DNA of 64,000 nucleotides, taken from Zerene cesonia. Lineage: Eukaryota > Arthropoda > Insecta > Lepidoptera > Pieridae. The notes beneath the pieces are model-generated. The model searched no databases. It saw only the letters and a program-made list of their open reading frames with translations, and was not told the origin of the DNA. Positions 49,996 through 63,016 of this stretch are shown here, in pieces. How positions within the stretch are numbered: position 1 is the stretch's first letter; the number at the start of each line of letters is the position of its first letter. The stretch spans positions 6,262,001 to 6,326,000 of the forward strand of contig NC_052111.1 of NCBI RefSeq assembly GCF_012273895.1, read 5' to 3'. A program made the position numbers and the translations under genes.

Positions 49996-52610
49996 TAAGT
50001 ACTAAATACGAAAATAAGTACTGAAGTTGTTGTAGACGTTGCAGCGAGTTTCTTATTTGAATTCTCACATTCACATTAGTCAGAAGTTCATAGGATAACG
50101 TAAAGTAAAAAAAATAAAAGAGTATCACAAGTCCAGAGGCTGGACCAATGTTAAAAAAAACTTATTTTATGTTTTAATTAAATCAAATTATGATAGTTCC
50201 TTTTTAATGTTTATTTGCAACTGTCAAATAGAACATTGAAAAAATATATATTAAAAAAAAGCAAACTTCACTGCCTTCTTATCCACAAATAGGCATTGAA
50301 AAGCAAAAATAAAAAAAAACATGTTTAATTATAAAACCGCTTTTAAATTGTAGAATTGATCGTGGTCCGTCTGTCTGTGTATATATATGTGTGTTCATCT
50401 ATCACTAGCCTGTATATGATGAACATGGATCTTGATAGGTAGACAGTTTATTTATTTGCGTTTTCATGTATTTCCGTTGCAACTTTTACATCAAGAAATC
50501 GAGGTTAAGCAACGGTTGGCATGATCTTAAGTTGGATGGGTGACCAAATTTTTTTTTTGATGTTGCTCATTAGTTTGCCTTGACTTGACCTGATTGATTA
50601 TTGTGATGCTTTGTATCGTACGTTAGCAGCACAAAAAAATATTTATAAGAAGAATATAAGCGAATTTTATTTTTGGTCTTTGGTAATGTTTGTAAAATAA
50701 CTATAAAACTTATATGAATTTTTAAGGTTGAGAGTGCTAATATATAAATTTATTTCTTTTGTGATAAATACATGATTCCTTTTAAAGATTACAGACATTT
50801 TGCACATATGCGCATCATTGATCAAAGTTTTATCAAGGCGTTATAATTTTACATAATTTTTAATAATGATGTAAGTGTTTTAATAAATGTTGTATAGTTC
50901 AAAAAACATCAAGTAAGATTAACTAGCCATTTGAATCTTTTCTACAAAAAAGGTCACCAACTTTCCTTGGAGGTACCTACCACTAATGATTCTAAAATGG
51001 AATTAAATGGCAACAATTTCCTATCAAACACAAAAAGTGTCAAAAATCACGTCCAGTAAAAAAAAAACAAAGAAAAATCAGTCGAATCTTCTTCGTACTT
51101 GCGAGCAATTTAAGATTGATTTGAAAATAATATACTTAAAAAATTTAGTTAGAACTTTTTTGAATTTGTTTAAAAATGGAACAAAAATAAACTTTTGTGA
51201 AATATGATATACTTATAGTTGAAAGTAAGGTGTTATAAGAATTTATTAGAATTCTATTCGAATGAAAATAAGTTTAACGTAAGTTTATTTAAAATTACAA
51301 CTGAACAAACAATGATAAACTATTTTTTTTATACGTTACCATTCTATTATATTATATGTATAGGCAAATACCTACCTATAACAGAAAATTTTGTTGAAAA
51401 AAATAAAAACTCGACTTTATTCGCAAATAATTTAATTTTAATAAATTAAGGTCATTTTGTTTCTGGGCATAAAAAGAACCATTCATATTACATAGGTATT
51501 TATGTTGAACTTGCTCTTATACGTAAACGTTAGTAAATTATTTTCATTAATCAGGATAATTAGATAAGCTCATGAAATTATTATTTATTTAATTCGTTAT
51601 TGTACATGACAAACGACAACACACATAGACACAATTACATATACCAAGAATATAGTACAATTGGCGGCCTTATCACTGTGCAGTGATCCTACCAGGCAAC
51701 CGCGGGCTGAAATAAACAGAAAATGGTTGAGAAATAAACCTATTTTATTTATTTCTTAATCCATAAACTTTAATAAGATGTTTTACAGAGCAATCACTAC
51801 CATAACCATTTTAGTAAACACAAATTTTTATATCAAATTATCCTTATCCTATATTGTCTGTAAAAAATATATTAGATCTCAAAGAAGATAATGATAGGTG
51901 TACGAACATTTAATGAGCTCCATATCTTTTCGGTTTGCATAGAATATATTACATGTAAGTATATCTGAAATGTATTTCATAAAACCTTTTTACGGCGCCC
52001 GAGTCACGGTTTACTCACTTTGTTATGTGGTCTTAAAACAGTTGGACGTTTTCCTCGTCTATTTCATATTTTGCTTAAGAACTGGTAAGTTGTCGCAATT
52101 TTCCTGTATATGATTTCCTCTAGTGAATTTAAAAATGTATGCAACCTTTGAGAACCTGCGGTTCATCATTTGTTATAATTTTTGGCAAAAAGCAAGCTTG
52201 TAACAACATAAATATGTAAGATAATTAATTTACATTTATAAATAAACATTATTTAAGTCTTTCTGTATGAAGCATGTATATGAAATACGCCTATAATAAT
52301 ATAAAACAACTCTTAAGTAACGGTTAAGTACTGTATTTAGACAACTAAGTACATACTTTGTTTGTAATGCTCAGTATATTGTCATTAAGTTCCTAATTTT
52401 ATCGATAATATAATTAAGATTGATAAAGCAGCGCTCGAAGTATTTGTTAAAATTATAATTTCACAGTTCATTATTGTACAAAATTGCCATCATTTGTTGG
52501 AAAGTAGTAAGTCCTTTCGTTATATTTTCCTTTATTTTATACAAACCTTTGAAAAATATACTTTATAAGATGAATATTTTAGAAACAATAAACCCGACTT
52601 GTAGCTTTTT

Positions 52611-52848
52611 ACACGCTTTTTATTAGCTTCACCTGTATGTTTGTTTGTATGTTTGTTTGTATGTTTGTTTGTATGTTTGTTTGTATGTTTGTTTGTAACC
52701 GACTTCTTTGGGCGCGATTTTGACCCACTTTAAACGGCCAGATTTCGTTCAAACTTTGTAGATTTATTGAGGACCGATGACAATACACTAATTTGATAAA
52801 ATTATTCCATTTTTTAATTTGCAAAATATGATTTTTGTTAAAGCGTGT
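52611..52848. mobile_element. MITE-like element with 9-bp terminal inverted repeats
   Basis: ACACGCTTT at 52611-52619 is inverted as AAAGCGTGT at 52840-52848. The inside has TATTAGCTTCACC, ACCGACTTCTTTGGGCGCGA and TTTAAACGGCCAGATTTCG, phrases of a dispersed lepidopteran repeat. A related piece starts at about 57591 (CACGCTTTTATTAGCTTCGC). Confidence 0.6.
52636..52695 (+). repeat. Tandem repeat, five perfect copies of a 12-bp unit
   Basis: TATGTTTGTTTG repeated exactly five times near the left end of the MITE-like element. It looks like expansion of a sequence that is part of the element. Confidence 0.95.
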
Positions 52849-53104
52849 TTTTTAGTTTTTTTTTAAACTAATATTTATTAGAAGTTACATATAAGAAATG
52901 TAAAGTACGGTTAATTATTAGTTTTATTGTCATGATCTTTTGAATGTCAATGTAAATCTTTCATTTGATATCCGTATTGAGAGTACGCAAAAAATCAGAA
53001 ATTTTATACATTCTGATAAATTTTTATACTGCATATGTATAGCTTATGTTACTATCAGAAATTTTGACGATTACAAACGACATCAAGTACGTCAAAATCC
53101 GTCC

Positions 53105-53245
53105 AGCAGGGCATATGCCAAAAATATGGACATACATAGACACATACATGCATAAATACATGATATGTATACATACATACATATGCCTGAAAAACATTAG
53201 CCTATTTGGACGGGTAATGACATTGACACTGACACTGACATATCC
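53105..53245 (+). repeat. Simple repeats (CATA-rich, then TGACAC)
   Basis: An ATACATA-rich tract at about 53127-53185 is followed by short tandem TGACACTGACAC units at about 53218-53240. Confidence 0.6.
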
Positions 53246-54475
53246 ATAATACGTCAAAATCAGTCTCGCAGAATGGGTTGTAGGGGGTGTCATAGAAATG
53301 GGCATATGTAGTCATTTACATAAAATACATTTTATATGCATAAATTGCCATTACACACGCTTGAAAATTATTACCCTCCTTCGATCAGTCGGATAAAAAA
53401 CGTGCATATCTCATGTGTAAAACTGATTACCAGCAGATTAGCAGTAATTGGCTTGTAGTTTAATAACCATAAAATGAAATAATTGCTATAAAGTATATAC
53501 ACAATCTAATTTTGTAAACATCATCATCAGAGCATGCATGTACGAGAGTCAAACAAATAATTTGATTTCCCCAGTAACAGAAAGTTGTCATTAGTAAAGT
53601 TTTAACTGCAGAGCTTTCGAATGTGGCATGTATACTATGATGACGACGATTTTAAAGCGCCTTTTTTAATCGAATTAGCAAAATCGTAGAGAGCCTATAA
53701 AAAATAGTATATTCTACAATTTTATAGAAGCATTACACGAAGAATAAGGTAAAATCTGTGCGTTTGAGTTTTCTTGAATAAATTGGCAAACGCAGTAGAA
53801 TAAAACAAAGATGATGATAAGAATCCAACCAGTTTGTAATAAATGCACTGCCTACAGAAATATGTCCATAGTTCGAAATATAAAAATACTCTGACCTATT
53901 ACAATAACTGGTTCCCAAAGAAACCCACGCTGTGTCCTTCTTGCGAATACTTTATATTAATCTTCTTGTTATGTAGATTGCCTCCGATGCGCATTTATTC
54001 TTGACGTAGTTATTTTTTATATAATATCACATTTTCCTTAAGTATTCGCCTTTACTAAGCCGTTAGAATTAAGGATTTTTATAAGTATAATACGTTTACG
54101 ATACGATAGAATACGTTACTTAAACTGAGTTTTATTTCTATCATATGAACTTAGTGCTTCTGTTTCCATTATTCATTATATAATGTTTCGTTCAAATAGT
54201 TGAACAAACAATGCTCTATGTTCAAAAAATTGAGCTTTGTAAGCCAAATTCGAGGCGATTCTGAAAAGTCCAACAACAATAACATTTAACATAATTTCGT
54301 CATACATTTTCATTGTTGCAATACATTTTTCAGACGTGTTTTCACTGTTTCCACGAACGATTAGTGACAGTGTTTGTTCAGCTTGTTCTTTAAATAACAG
54401 TTGATTCTTAATGTGGTATTATTTTATACATTTTCAGTATACGGTAAGCTGTCCAAATTGCAAACGTGAATAAAG

Positions 54476-57400
54476 ATGGGGTTCAGATATACCTTATGTT
54501 TTTTAACGATTGCATCAGTGCATGGTGAGTTTTAAATAATTTAATTAACAACGTTAGGAAAATATTTTAGTTTGAGGCTTTTGGGCGCAGTGTTTGTATG
54601 ATTTCTATTTATCCTACTGTTCAATTTTTTGTTCCTTATATTGCTATTTCGCGTACAATATTATCAAGCCGCCATAAATGCTTCTTTTACTTCCTTTAAA
54701 TATGAAATAAGCAGACAGAATTAGAATCTATGAAACGAAAATAACATTCAAATAATTTAGATAAACAAAATTCTAAAATTTATTTGAACGTTAGCTTTTG
54801 ATATGGCTAATTGTATTGTATTCTTATTTTCAGCTATAAATCAGTATCAAAATAATCAATATCAAAATAATTATGCTAACTTTGCAAGGTGAGATTTTTG
54901 CTTTTAATTTACTGCAAATACAATAAGGAAAATAACTAACATTATCTTGTAATCTTATAAACTCTAGACTCAATGTTTCCAGCATTAACAAATAATATAA
55001 CGCTGCTAAGTGAGTCCCTTTTGATTTTTGTAAAGAAAGAAATTAATAGTAGGAGTATTTTTATGGTATTTTTATTTAAAAGTTTTCCTTGTTCATGATC
55101 ATTTATAGAACGCTCTTAAATAATAATCTATTTTGGGTAAATCCGTATCGAATTCAGTTTTTTTTTATTTTGTCCGTTATTTTAAATTCCTTAAATAGGA
55201 AAATAGATTAGGTACCAAATGACAGCAAAAGGTTATATTGTTTGTGTTCTACGAATTCATTTTCTACATAACTAATGATATGTAAAATTAAATTTATTGT
55301 CTTTTTTCCTTTATTGAATCACTTAGTAATAATATAATCTTCATGTTTCAGAAATCAAGCATATCAGGTAAGCGAATATACTGATTTACCTTTTTCATTT
55401 CTATCATGTTATATCAAGTATGCCATTTAATATATTTTTGTTTTTCAGCGATCACAAATCCCACAAATAGCGATGCCCAATATCCCCCCTTTAATTTTCC
55501 CTAACTTCGCCCCCATGCCTCCGTTTTCCCCTCAAGACCTTATCAATAGACAGCTCGGACCAGGTTCAAATTATAACGGAGTGGCTATATCATCATCGAG
55601 TTCGTCAAAAACGGATCAATACGGGAATATTGTATCGACAGGTGGGACGAAAATTATCACCAATGATAATGGACTTGTTAAGGAATATAACTGTAAGTTA
55701 TCAAAATCAAAAAATAATGCGACAGTCTATATATGCAATTAGTTAACTAGTTTAAAGCAATTCTTTGTGCAAACAGAATAAATTAATTTTGTATTCATAA
55801 TTGCTTTTAAAGTTCATAATCAAATCCCGATAATAAAAATTATATTATGATAATCATTACTTCAAATTAAACAATATTTTACCTACTTATAACGGAATAC
55901 AACCTCAATTAGGGCTGTTAATGTTAGGACCGGCAAAATAAAAAATGTAAAGAGGTTTAATATAGGAATAACTTTAGTTTTGTAACGCATTGTAAAAGGA
56001 ATTTCATTCGGCAAACGCTTATGATAGGTGAAGGCAAACTAGCAAATGCGTCACCACATTACTGTGTAATAATAAAGGACTACGATTTGATTATTTTGTG
56101 TAGTCAGAGAAAATATTAGTTCTGTTATAATTAGTGTAAGATAACCATTTTTAGATGTCCCTTCAACATATACAAATATGTCTTATATGTGTATTTTTAA
56201 GAGAACAAGGCATGGTTGAAATGAATTAACAATCATTAAATACAGATATATTGATGGAATATATGTAATAATATTATTTATTTTCGTTCCAGATGGCGAT
56301 GCTCCCAATACTAACATTATGTAAGTATTCATTTAGGTAGAAAACATGTGTTTCCATCGAAAATATTCATAACAATCTTTTATGTATAATTTCCCTACCT
56401 ATGTAATTATTCCTCAATCTGCAAAACCATTGAACCGATTTTGATAAAACTTGCACTGATTCTTAAGCACGTGCATAACACAACAAAAAAGAAATGGATT
56501 CAATCTCATTTATAAGATTTGAGTTACGCAACACTAATATGAAATGAAAATGTTTGTCGGTTAAACGCCTTAACTATAAAAACATTACTCTTGGCTGACA
56601 TTTACCTGCAGTGGGAACAACAATTAACTGAACACGATGGCACTTTACTGAAAAAATAGTCCATTAACGATATTTATTTGTAGATAAATAAAGATTTATG
56701 GACTGTTCCTTTGTTTCAGATACTCATCGGTAAGCAAAAATTAATATTGATGAAGATAATATATGCAATGAACTGTCTCCAAACAAATTTATAAATATAT
56801 TCGGTTTTTTAATTTCAAAGAGGCTATTAACAGTATTAAATAGTTGTAAATATTAAGTGAATAAATAAAGATTTGTATATTATAGGATTAACTTTTTTTC
56901 AGTTTTCTCAACCTCGATTACAAAAGGTAAGAAGAGTTAGATTCGATTGCTTTGCATGATCCTACTATCCTACTAATATTATAAATGCGAAAGTTTGTAA
57001 GGATGTGTGTTTGTTTGTTACTCTTTCACGCAAAATCTACTCAACCGATTGCAATGATATTTGGTACATAGACAGCTGGACAATTGGATTAATATATAGG
57101 CAACATTTTATCCCGATATTCCTACGGGATACGGACTTACGCGGATGAAACCGCGGGGCGCAGCTAGTAGAATAATATGCGATAATAACATCTTTTTTCG
57201 TTTGATAGTTTGGTTCTGGTGTTAGTTATTAATTTCAATTTAGAAATTGTGATTTGTTTTCATGATTATACTCTTCAGATACTACATTAAGACAGCTGTA
57301 TATGTTATAAGACTACTCTTGTGATTCTCAGAATTTTCAGAAGTATTTGATATTGCTATACATCAGGTATTATTACAGTAATTAGGTAGTCTAAAGTCTA

Positions 57401-58141
57401 AAGCGCATTATATTTTTCACTTAACAAGAATCACACATAAACACAAGAAATATCGCTTAAAGGGAAAGCACATATAATAAGCGTATATTATTCGACTTTG
57501 ATAATTCATCTATCTTTTACGTCGTAACGGACTTATATCCTGCTATGAATATGGTCTGGAGATAGGTAGGACGCCTGAATGATATAGCACGCTTTTATTA
57601 GCTTCGCCCGTTTGTTGTATTTAATTTTTAATTTAATTATATTAATTATATTAATTAATTTTATTTTAATTATATTTATTAATGAGATACTTTAGCCACG
57701 AGGGATGAAGCCGCGAATAACTGATAGCACTATCTAATATTTGGAAAAATTTGGACTGACTAATTAATAACTAATTAATTTTCTCTTTTCTTTTTACAAC
57801 TTACAACTCTTCAATAGATTGAAACATAAATAAGCTATCTGGTAAAGAAAGTTCTGTATTGGATTTTTCCCAAAACTGTGCGTGATTTCACTTCTTTTTG
57901 TTCCTAGCCATTCGCTCCTATACCTCCAATCAAGCCGGTGAACCCTGAAATCATATCGAGGTTTAAGCCCGGTCAAAACGAGGAGTTCCAGGGGAGGTCT
58001 ATCATGACTTCTTACCACGAAAGCAACATCAATGGTGCTAAAACAGGCGGCGGTATTGCCACCATTATCGACAATGATAACGGAAGAGTTCAACAAAAAA
58101 CATACAAATATGGAGACTTAAAAGACGATTATGATGTATGA
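54476..58141 (+). CDS. Two-domain seroin-like secreted silk protein
   Basis: Eight exons chain in phase to 219 aa: 54476-54524, 54834-54888, 55352-55367, 55449-55692, 56293-56320, 56720-56729, 56903-56926 and 57908-58141. Four are micro-exons of 16, 28, 10 and 24 nt. Residues 1-17 are a signal peptide (MGFRYTLCFLTIASVHA) and 18-40 an Asn/Gln/Tyr linker. Then come two homologous units, each with a Pro-rich stretch followed by a GPGxN/KPGxN, a Ser-rich strand, TGG, NDNG (112-115 and 198-201) and YGD (122-124 and 210-212). A Pro-rich leader before a short domain with an NDNG-type hairpin is how I remember seroins, small lepidopteran silk-gland proteins linked to cocoon silk and antimicrobial or protease-inhibitor activity; that identification is from memory. 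Mature cysteines are absent. AATAAA is at 58246. Intron 7 carries a Helitron. Confidence 0.8.
56968..57167 (+). mobile_element. LEP1-like Helitron, near full length, in seroin-like gene intron 7
   Basis: Starts TCCTACTAATATTATAAATG and ends CGGGGCGCAGCTAG before T. It is collinear with the copy at 35937 and lies between the 24-nt exon and the last exon. Confidence 0.9.
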
Positions 58142-58251
58142 GGTTTATATATAATATTTTATGTAACGATTATAACATTGAATTATTGTGTAAGCTCTCT
58201 GTGTGTGTAATTTTGTTCCCTATATTGTATTTTTTTTACTTTTATAATAAA

Positions 58252-59455
58252 GGGCGTTATTATAATTTGTTATGTGTGTATTTATTTTGTTTGATCCTAG
58301 CAACAGAACCTAGATTCAGTGCTACAATATTTTAAAAAAGAAATAAATGAAAATAATATAATATTTATCACAAGTAGGTTTCATTGTGCATACGAACTTG
58401 TGATAAAATAGTTTATTTAACCCTCGTAGAAAATCAAAATGTAAAATGTTTGTAGTTTGTGCTGAAGTGGGACACAATACCTAAAGACTAGTTAGTATGT
58501 CGAAATATGGCTGTGTAAAAACTCGGAAATCAATACCTGATAAAAATAATAATTTGAACTGAAGTTGAAAAATCAACACCAACTTAGCAAATTCCATGAA
58601 ATATTATGGATAAAATATTTTTTTAAATACACAGATGGCAGGGTTAACTATTAGTTTGAACGTAAACAGAATGTACTGAGACCTGTTAATTATTCCACAA
58701 AATTGAACTTATTTAATCTAAGTTAAGATGTCGCGTATTGCGTGTGAAATGCATTCTATGAATTCTATGATTAATCTATGATTTGATGAGTTTTAACAAT
58801 TCATGAAAAGTGGTTTGTATATAAAGTGACAGTTTTTTTATCAGCCAAAACATTGAATCACGAGATATTTGTTGGTAAAAATCAATTGTGTTTACTTTCA
58901 GTACTGAAATGTTTTTCAGGTTTACTACGTGCAAGGCCTAATCTGCACAGCCTACACACACTAATATAAGCAATATTAAAGCAAAACAAGTCTTAGATTA
59001 AAGATCTGCATAACGTAATAAAGAGTGATATAATATTCAGTTAAAATGATACAACTGCTATTTGTTTTATATAAATTTCTGGCACCTATGAGAATAGTCA
59101 TAGCAAAAGTTATATTATTAAATATGCCTCAATATTATATTAATTATCTGAAAATAAGTTTAGAGCGCGATATTCAAACTTTTTTTTTTAGATAAAATCT
59201 CAAATAATCAAAAATTATAATATATTTTACACAGTTTTGTAAACATTATAGGGCCTATAAAGTATTATACAATAACATAACATATTATTAAAACCAATTA
59301 CTGCATAACGTCAAAATTTTATGAAACGTAGAGTAAATGATCGCAATAACTACAAGGATGGCGAAAACAATGGCAGTTCTTTGAAAATTATGGATACCAA
59401 TACATCACTAATAGACAAAGAATAATTCTGCTCAAGGTTACTTGTTCATAGATAC
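58252..59455. other. Intergenic, nothing recognised
   Basis: AT-rich spacer between two same-strand secreted-protein genes; no repeat or gene is supported. Confidence 0.45.
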
Positions 59456-59463
59456 TATATAAA
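59456..59463 (+). promoter_or_regulatory. TATA box of the acidic secreted-protein gene
   Basis: TATATAAA within ACTATATAAATTTCC, 85 bases upstream of ATG 59548 on the same strand. Confidence 0.5.
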
Positions 59464-59547
59464 TTTCCGAAATTTTTGCAACAATCATCATAGTTCTGAA
59501 ATTCATCGCTCGTCATATACCGCAGTTTGGGACCGCATACAATCAAA

Positions 59548-60872
59548 ATGAAAGCCATCACAATATTTCTCTTATGCCTCACATTAACGTATGGTGCTAC
59601 AAGTAAGTTTCTGTCTATTATTCTTATTACCTGAAATTCAAAGCATTTGATATATTGGTATTTAATTTTCAAATTGTGTCGTCTGATGGTAAGCGAACAG
59701 CACCGCCCCTTTTATACATTTTTATCTATAGTGGATAAGGTATAAGTGTAAGTAAAGTTTGCTCAGTTCCCAACCTATTTTTTTTAGTAAATTTACATTT
59801 ACCTTAATATTTTTCAGTTGTTAAGCGAGAAGCTCGAGAAGAAGGCCGGGAAAATCGCAGGTTTGCTTTGTTACTACTAGCTAGATTTGACGCTTCTTGT
59901 AATTATATATAGAACTTTGTAAATTTTGTTTAATTTACATCTGATATACTTATAATGAAAAAAAGTTCGGTGAATAAATTAACAATAATTTTGTATTTCA
60001 GAGTTGAGGGTGTTGAATCAGAGAATAAGGAATCGGAATACCAGAGAAATGAAGACGAAGGCCATGAAGAAGAAAATAATGGTCATGAGGACAAAGAATC
60101 CGAAGATGGTGAGGATCAAGAAGAGAACGGTGAAGAAGTAAAGGGTGGAGGTGAACGTAAAGAAGAAGAGAACGGTGAAGAAGGTGATGAAGGGGAAGGT
60201 AAAGATGATGATGATGAAGAAGAATCAAATAAAGGTAGTGAAAAGAAAGAAGGCGAAGGAAAGGATAAAGACGAGGGCGAGATAAAGTCGGAAAAAGACA
60301 ATGTGAGTGAAGATAAGTTCAATTTTTTTGGGCCTTTTACACATACGAGTATGTTTAATGCACTATAATTTATAAATAAATATAGTGAATAAGAACATTT
60401 AATCCTGAATCGTTTTACATTTAAATTTGTATATAGCATTTTATATATGCCTACAAAAGGTATATGTAGGCCAGAGGACAATTTTGTAAATAAAATATAA
60501 CAATGCTATAATGTTACACATTATTACCTTTCGTTCCCAGTTTATTACTTTATCCACTTTATTAAAAACAAGCTCTTCACCTCGGCTTCACCCGGCCTAT
60601 TTTACTCACTGACTTTCCAGCCTTTTAATGGTGAAAGAATTTTTGAAATCGATCCGGTAGTTTTTGCATGTTAATGTTACATTTATATAAAACTGCGAAA
60701 GTTTACTCTTTATGACTTTATAACTTCTTTATTGATATTAAAATAATAAATTATTTTTATTATTAACTTTCAGGAATCTAGTGACAATGCAGATATTTAC
60801 ATCGTTCCTGTGCCAGTAGAAATATATGAGACTGACGTTATCCCAGTAGCATCCTACGATATAATTAATTAA
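59548..60872 (+). CDS. Glu-rich, highly acidic secreted protein
   Basis: Four exons in phase: 59548-59602, 59818-59860, 60002-60302 and 60774-60872 (TAA), giving 165 aa. Residues 1-16 are a signal peptide (MKAITIFLLCLTLTYG). Residues 19-33 are basic with KR and RR pairs (IVKREAREEGRENRR). Residues 34-133 are an extreme low-complexity Glu/Asp/Lys/Gly stretch. Residues 134-165 are a compact non-repetitive tail, DIYIVPVPVEIYETDVIPVA. No cysteine in the mature protein and no family recognised. The GTGAGT donor at 60303 is preferred over reading on to a stop at 60366, because it joins in phase 0 to a clean final exon. The GTTTGC donor of exon 2 is weak but the only one that keeps phase. AATAAA lies at 60997. 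Acidic proteins of this kind occur in silk coatings and matrices; that role is inference. Confidence 0.75.
59676..59720 (-). mobile_element. Short retroposon tail, copy F, in intron 1 of the acidic-protein gene
   Basis: GTCTGATGGTAAGCGAACAG and CACCGCCCC match the tail module of copies A, B and D. Confidence 0.45.
60569..60710 (-). mobile_element. Helitron-like fragment in intron 3 of the acidic-protein gene
   Basis: AGCTCTTCACCTCGGCTTCA, ATGGTGAAAGAATTTTTGAA and CGATCCGGTAGTTTTTGCAT are reverse-strand phrases of a dispersed lepidopteran element of the AATATTATAAA family. Confidence 0.45.
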
Positions 60873-61916
60873 TATGAATAAGAAAATATATGTATTATTT
60901 ATATGAAATAATGTTTCCTGTTATTAATTGTTGACGTAATTAATTTGAGTAATAAGCTACTGAATGATGATTAATTTCTAGTTGTATCATGTGTATAATA
61001 AAGATAATTAATGAATATTTATAGTTTTTTGTAATTAATTTGGTGAATTTTGTTAAACATCATCTGGAGGGATGAATTTCCGCATCTTGGTATTCTACAC
61101 AATTTCAAAATCATTTTTGTACGATCTCTGAAAAATCTTCATTTTTGAAAAAAAAAAATGCGAAAAAGTAAAATACATTGGATACATATAACTTCTATAA
61201 GAAAAAGATGAAAAACAATTTCTTGAGAAGGAGAAAAATTAACCTTTGTAAGCCGGCTAAGTAAAAGGTGTAAAACTAAGGAAAAAAATGAAAATTGAAA
61301 GGAGAGCAAACAAAATTAAAAACCATTTGTTTGAATAGGAGGTACTACCGGGGGTATCAATGGTGTACCTTGTAATTAACCAATACTGAGTTACTTCTTT
61401 TGGTATTAAAAATACTTTTTCCTTTTTCGTCCTTCCAATTATTTTTCCTACCTATTGACTATATAAGTAATGAAAAATTTTTTGAATGTGCTTGAAAATT
61501 CTGTAAGAATGTCTATTTACTATCACGTCTTACTTATCTATGGATAACATATGCCTTCTCCCATTCCATATTAATTGCGTTTACAGAAATATTGTTGCAT
61601 GCAAATTTCAGCCAAATTCAATGACAAATAAATTTAAACAAACCAATTTAGGGTCATCACAAGTCATACATACATTAACATTATAACAATTTATAATTTT
61701 TTAAGAATCTTTATAATCAGATTACACCAAGCTATTTAGTATGGCATTCTAGAGAAAGTGTATTTTTTGCTACCATAAATGACGATTACATTTTAAATTA
61801 TCCAAGCCATAAAAAATGTATTTTGACAACAGACAAAAGTGGCAAGACATAATTCTCTATGTATGAAATATATATGTTACTGATTTTTCATATATCGTAT
61901 TGGAAAAATCACGTAG

Positions 61917-61995
61917 TTAATTTAAAATGAAATGGGAGGCCCGAGTCCCCGCAGTGGGAACATATATGGACTGATGATGATTATGATGATGCATT
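61917..61995 (+). mobile_element. 3' fragment of a non-LTR retroelement with TGATGA tail
   Basis: GCCCGAGTCCCCGCAGTGGG, then ATATATGGACTGATGATGAT and TATGATGATG, resembles the 3' ends of lepidopteran RTE-type elements, which end in TGA-rich tails. Very short, and the family call is tentative. Confidence 0.35.
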
Positions 61996-62217
61996 GATAC
62001 AATTCTAGAAATTATTTGATATGATGATGGAAAATACAGAGCAGAATAAACATTATTATAAGTATGTTTTTTATTATAACCATAATGTTTACTTCCATCA
62101 ATTAGAATATATATCGATATTAACGATTTAATGTCGAGACTTACGCTCCAGGTAAAAACAGTATGTTTCCCTTCACCGATTCGAGCACCGGGTGATGTGA
62201 TATCCAATCACACTATA

Positions 62218-62423
62218 TCACACTAATATTATAAATGTGAAAGTTTGTTTGTTTGGATGTTTGTCAATCACGCTGAAACTACTGAACGGATTTTGATGAA
62301 ATTTGGTATACATACAGGGTATGAGGCTGACTATGGAATCGGATTACTTTTAACCCGATTAAATGCTCCCTTGGGATAAAACAAGAATCTTAATATCCCA
62401 GCGGAGCCGGGACGGGGGTCTAA
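62218..62423 (+). mobile_element. Helitron-like element, LEP1-related variant
   Basis: Starts TCACACTAATATTATAAATG, contains CTGAACGGATTTTGATGAAA and ends GCGGAGCCGGGACGGGGGTC then TAA, fitting a CTRR end. Confidence 0.65.
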
Positions 62424-63016
62424 TGTGCAAATAAATTCAAAAATCTATTTATTTCTTGCAAACTCGTCTGGTCTCGAACTTTTCGATTGAAGTCCGAGAT
62501 CGTAAGCAACTGAGAAAATATATAATAACCATATTCTAGTCACATCACTTTTTGTAACGCGTGTTTGTCAATTGAAATTATATCGATGACTGTAGAGTTT
62601 AGCCGATTGACGTGTTCGTACCTAATGATAAATACATTTGAACGATACTTCATCCTTTACAAAGTCAATGAATGCATTCTTATTCAAATCGCTTAAAATT
62701 CGTTTACGACATAAACAACCTTCAGTGACACGCTGTGACAAATGTGAAACTTTCAGCTGTCGAAAGAAAAATGAAACCCAACAACGAGTTATTAATTTGA
62801 GATTTTCCAAAGGTTTCCGAGAAACTGAATAATTTTTCTTTACAAAAGGATATTGTCGAAAACACATCGTCATGCCTGCGAATATATTTCTTTTGTTTGA
62901 TAAACATATTCATATATATTAGCCGGTGGACGGAACCTGATAACATAGCAATTTTAAATCTCGCATAGACCGGTCAATCGAGTGCTGGAGTGGATTAAAC
63001 GTTGTGGCGTATTAAA

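Larger units (their letters stand above)
44925..54475. other. About 9.5 kb without a supported gene
   Basis: It separates the minus-strand and plus-strand halves of the secreted-protein cluster. Positions 44930-45190 are GC-rich and probably promoter-proximal. Contents are retroposon fragments (46130), a Helitron with a nested insert (46714), a possible LTR (48861), a Helitron-like 3' end (49865), a MITE with a 12-bp tandem repeat (52611) and simple repeats near 53100-53245. Open frames at 51007-51449 are AT-rich with no signal peptide or motif. Confidence 0.5.
60873..63016. other. Intergenic with repeats
   Basis: No gene supported. Two repeats are recognised (61917 and 62218). Short frames at 62622-62946 overlap on both strands and have no motif. 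Confidence 0.45.

Noticed and set aside
51007..51449. Two adjacent open frames of 66 and 76 codons
   Set aside because: AT-driven Lys/Asn/Phe/Ile composition, no signal peptide, no splice context and no motif.
52609..52824. Frame with repeated Asn-Ile-Gln-Thr on minus
   Set aside because: Translation of the 12-bp tandem repeat inside the MITE-like element.
59998..60481. Antisense frames rich in Leu/His or Ser over the acidic exon
   Set aside because: By-products of the GAA/GAG-rich repeat on the other strand.
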